From Nonomuraea rubra (GTDB taxonomy: Bacteria > Actinomycetota > Actinomycetes > Streptosporangiales > Streptosporangiaceae), in assembly GCF_014207985.1 (NCBI RefSeq), contig NZ_JACHMI010000001.1:9779001-9843000 (forward strand): 64,000 nucleotides of DNA. The letters are read 5' to 3'. The notes beneath the pieces were generated by a model that was not told the DNA's origin, made no database searches, and saw only the letters and a program-made list of their open reading frames with translations. Positions 62,445 through 64,000 of this stretch are shown here, piece after piece. Positions within the stretch are counted from its first letter, which is position 1, and each line of letters starts with the position of its first letter. Position numbers and translations under genes: made by a program.

Positions 62445-63971
62445 CGGCAGCAGCGTGTAGCTGGGGAAGTTGCCCGGGAGGCGTTCGCCGTCCTGGCCGC
62501 TGGTGGCGGCGCGGACGAGCAGGTCGCCGCCGACGAACGCGCCGCGCCACGACGCGCCGAGCCCGCCGAAGAGCTCCTCGCGGTCCCCGCGCGAGCGTGG
62601 CCGGTTGTGACCGACCTTGAAGGCCCGCACCTCGGGTGCCAGCCGGGCGAAGGTGTCGGCCGACTCGCAGGACAGGGTGGCCACCAGGGCGCCGTTGCTG
62701 GCGTTCATCGCGGCCAGCAGCTCCGCCTCCGTGTCCACCAGCACGATCGTGTCCACGGGGCCGAACGGCTCCGCGTGGTGGAGGGGTGAGGAGGGCGGCG
62801 GGTTGAGCAGCGCCGTCGGCGCGAAGTAAGCGGAAATATCCTGACCGGGGAGGAAGTGTCCGGAGTCGAGGGACGCGCGGTGGATCGGCACGCCGCCCCT
62901 CGTGATCGCCTCGTCCACCTGGTCGGCCAGTTCCTTGGCCTTCGAGGCGTTGATCAGCGGGCCGAAGTCGAGCGCGGGCAGGTCGTCGTCCGGGTCCGCC
63001 ACGGCCAGCGGGTGCCCGAACCGCAGCGAGCCGACCGCCTCCAGGTAGGCCGACAGGAACTCGTGGAACAGCGAGCGCTGCACGACGAAGCGCGGGTAGG
63101 CGGTGCAGCGCTGCTTGCCGTAGTCGAAGGAGCCGCGGATCTGCCGGGCGAGCAGGTCCCAGTCGCCGTACTCCCAGACGCCCCAGGAGTTCAGCCCCTC
63201 CTGTTCGAGGACGTGGCGCCGCCCGAGGTCGGCCAGCGAGGTGGCCACCTTGGCCCCGGCGTCCCTGCCGCCCACGAACGACACGCAGCCCAGCGAGCCC
63301 GAGCCGACGAGCACCGGCGACAGCTCCGCCCCTCCCCCGCTGACCAGCGTGAACGGCAGCCCCTCCCGTACGGCTAGCGCGCAGGCGAGGGTGAGGCAGC
63401 ACAGGCCGCCGTCGGTGGGCGTCTTGGCGATCACCGCGTTGCCGGCCAGCGCCTGCACGAGCATGGCGTGCATGAGCACGCTCATCGGGTAGTTCCAGCT
63501 CGCGATGTTGCTGACCGGCCCCGGCAGCGGCGTGCGGCCCGCCACCATGCGGTCGATCTCCTCGACGTACCAGCGCACGCCGTCCAGGCAGCGGTCCACG
63601 TCGGCGCGGGCCGTCTTCCAGGGTTTGCCGATCTCCCAGACCAGCAGCAGGGCCAGCAGGTCGCGGTGCGCGGCCATGGAGTCCACGGCCGCCAGGACCA
63701 TGGCCTTGCGATCGGCGAGCGGCAGGTGGCGCCACCTGTTGTGCTCCTCGACCGCGCCCGCCACCGCCCGTCCCGCGCCCGCCCGGTCGAGCCTGGGCGG
63801 GCCCGCGATGGCGGTCCCGTCGAGCGGCGAGAAGACGGGCGCCGGCCGGCCGTCGCGGTGCCAGATGCCGCCCCAGTGGTTCAGCACCCGGTCGTCGTGA
63901 AAGGCTTCGGGGGCCACCGAACAGCACTGTTCGTAGGCGTCCCGCCAGGACGTGCCCGGCTTGAGCCGCAT
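62442..63971 (-). CDS. Aldehyde dehydrogenase family protein
   Basis: This 509-residue NAD(P)-dependent dehydrogenase has PVSNIASWNYPMSVLMHAML, GNAVIAKTPTDGG, the general-base region LEQEGLNSWG, the nucleophile region FDYGKQRCTAYPRFVVQ and PFGPVDTIV. ATG 63971 is chosen because GAGGAGG lies six bases before it, whereas the ATG two codons upstream abuts that site. Some canonical segments diverge (GGGAELSPVLVGSGSLGCVS), so the substrate is uncertain and a phenylacetate-type or orphan aldehyde is possible. It is the last gene before the right edge. Confidence 0.9.
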   Translation of the reverse strand: MRLKPGTSWRDAYEQCCSVAPEAFHDDRVLNHWGGIWHRDGRPAPVFSPLDGTAIAGPPRLDRAGAGRAVAGAVEEHNRWRHLPLADRKAMVLAAVDSMAAHRDLLALLLVWEIGKPWKTARADVDRCLDGVRWYVEEIDRMVAGRTPLPGPVSNIASWNYPMSVLMHAMLVQALAGNAVIAKTPTDGGLCCLTLACALAVREGLPFTLVSGGGAELSPVLVGSGSLGCVSFVGGRDAGAKVATSLADLGRRHVLEQEGLNSWGVWEYGDWDLLARQIRGSFDYGKQRCTAYPRFVVQRSLFHEFLSAYLEAVGSLRFGHPLAVADPDDDLPALDFGPLINASKAKELADQVDEAITRGGVPIHRASLDSGHFLPGQDISAYFAPTALLNPPPSSPLHHAEPFGPVDTIVLVDTEAELLAAMNASNGALVATLSCESADTFARLAPEVRAFKVGHNRPRSRGDREELFGGLGASWRGAFVGGDLLVRAATSGQDGERLPGNFPSYTLLP

Positions 63972-64000
63972 GTCCATCCTCCTCAGTCCGACCAGTCGGC

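Overview
The window is very GC-rich with strong third-position GC bias and frequent GTG starts. It carries a HrdB/SigA-type sigma factor, a GlnX-GlnH-PknG signalling set, YtxH, DUF6766, DUF6703 and DUF6194 small proteins and a CCA-less tRNA-Asn. This points to a chromosomal segment of an actinomycete. A Streptosporangiaceae (Nonomuraea-like) host is my inference from gene content, not something the sequence proves. I see no phage, plasmid, insertion sequence or CRISPR.

Layout. 1-13980 is a mixed housekeeping and accessory stretch: a large TPR protein cut by the left edge, small conserved proteins, a D-cysteine desulfhydrase-like PLP enzyme, galactokinase, enoyl-CoA hydratase, a tyrosine phosphatase, a bacterial nitric oxide synthase, a decayed sensor kinase, tRNA-Asn and a GH63-type hydrolase. 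14140-22514 is a tightly overlapped seven-gene operon: coiled-coil protein, PknG-type kinase, PP2C phosphatase, vWA protein, FHA protein, GlnX-like membrane protein and GlnH-like lipoprotein. 22578-31196 is conserved core: sigma factor, dnaG, a degenerate LytM lipoprotein, FAD reductase, dgt and an M48 protease. 31205-45534 is accessory: several regulator-plus-enzyme pairs with visible palindromic operators (ArsR-SRPBCC, MarR, MerR), a secreted DUF4874/DUF4832 protein, a carotenoid oxygenase, an orphan ATP synthase c subunit and a frameshifted Rrf2/FAD locus. 45599-49817 holds ppdK diverging from an orphan cytochrome b across three GntR-type operator-like repeats. 49809-55723 is a minus-strand envelope operon: secreted peptide, MoxR, DUF58, vWA, HtrA, response regulator and histidine kinase. 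55836-64000 holds a broken dienelactone hydrolase, a large M14 carboxypeptidase, glyS and an aldehyde dehydrogenase.

Two things stand out. First, the 14-22 kb operon joins the amino-acid-sensing GlnH-GlnX-PknG pathway known from mycobacteria to a PP2C-vWA-FHA module. Kinase, phosphatase and FHA adaptor all carry the same type of small zinc ribbon, so it looks like one complete sense-phosphorylate-reset circuit. Second, several unrelated genes (31256, 33444, 36204, 28396, 21708, 62097) are followed at once by one or more imperfect copies of their own last 10-35 bases including the stop codon, a stop-codon echo pattern I cannot assign to a known element class.
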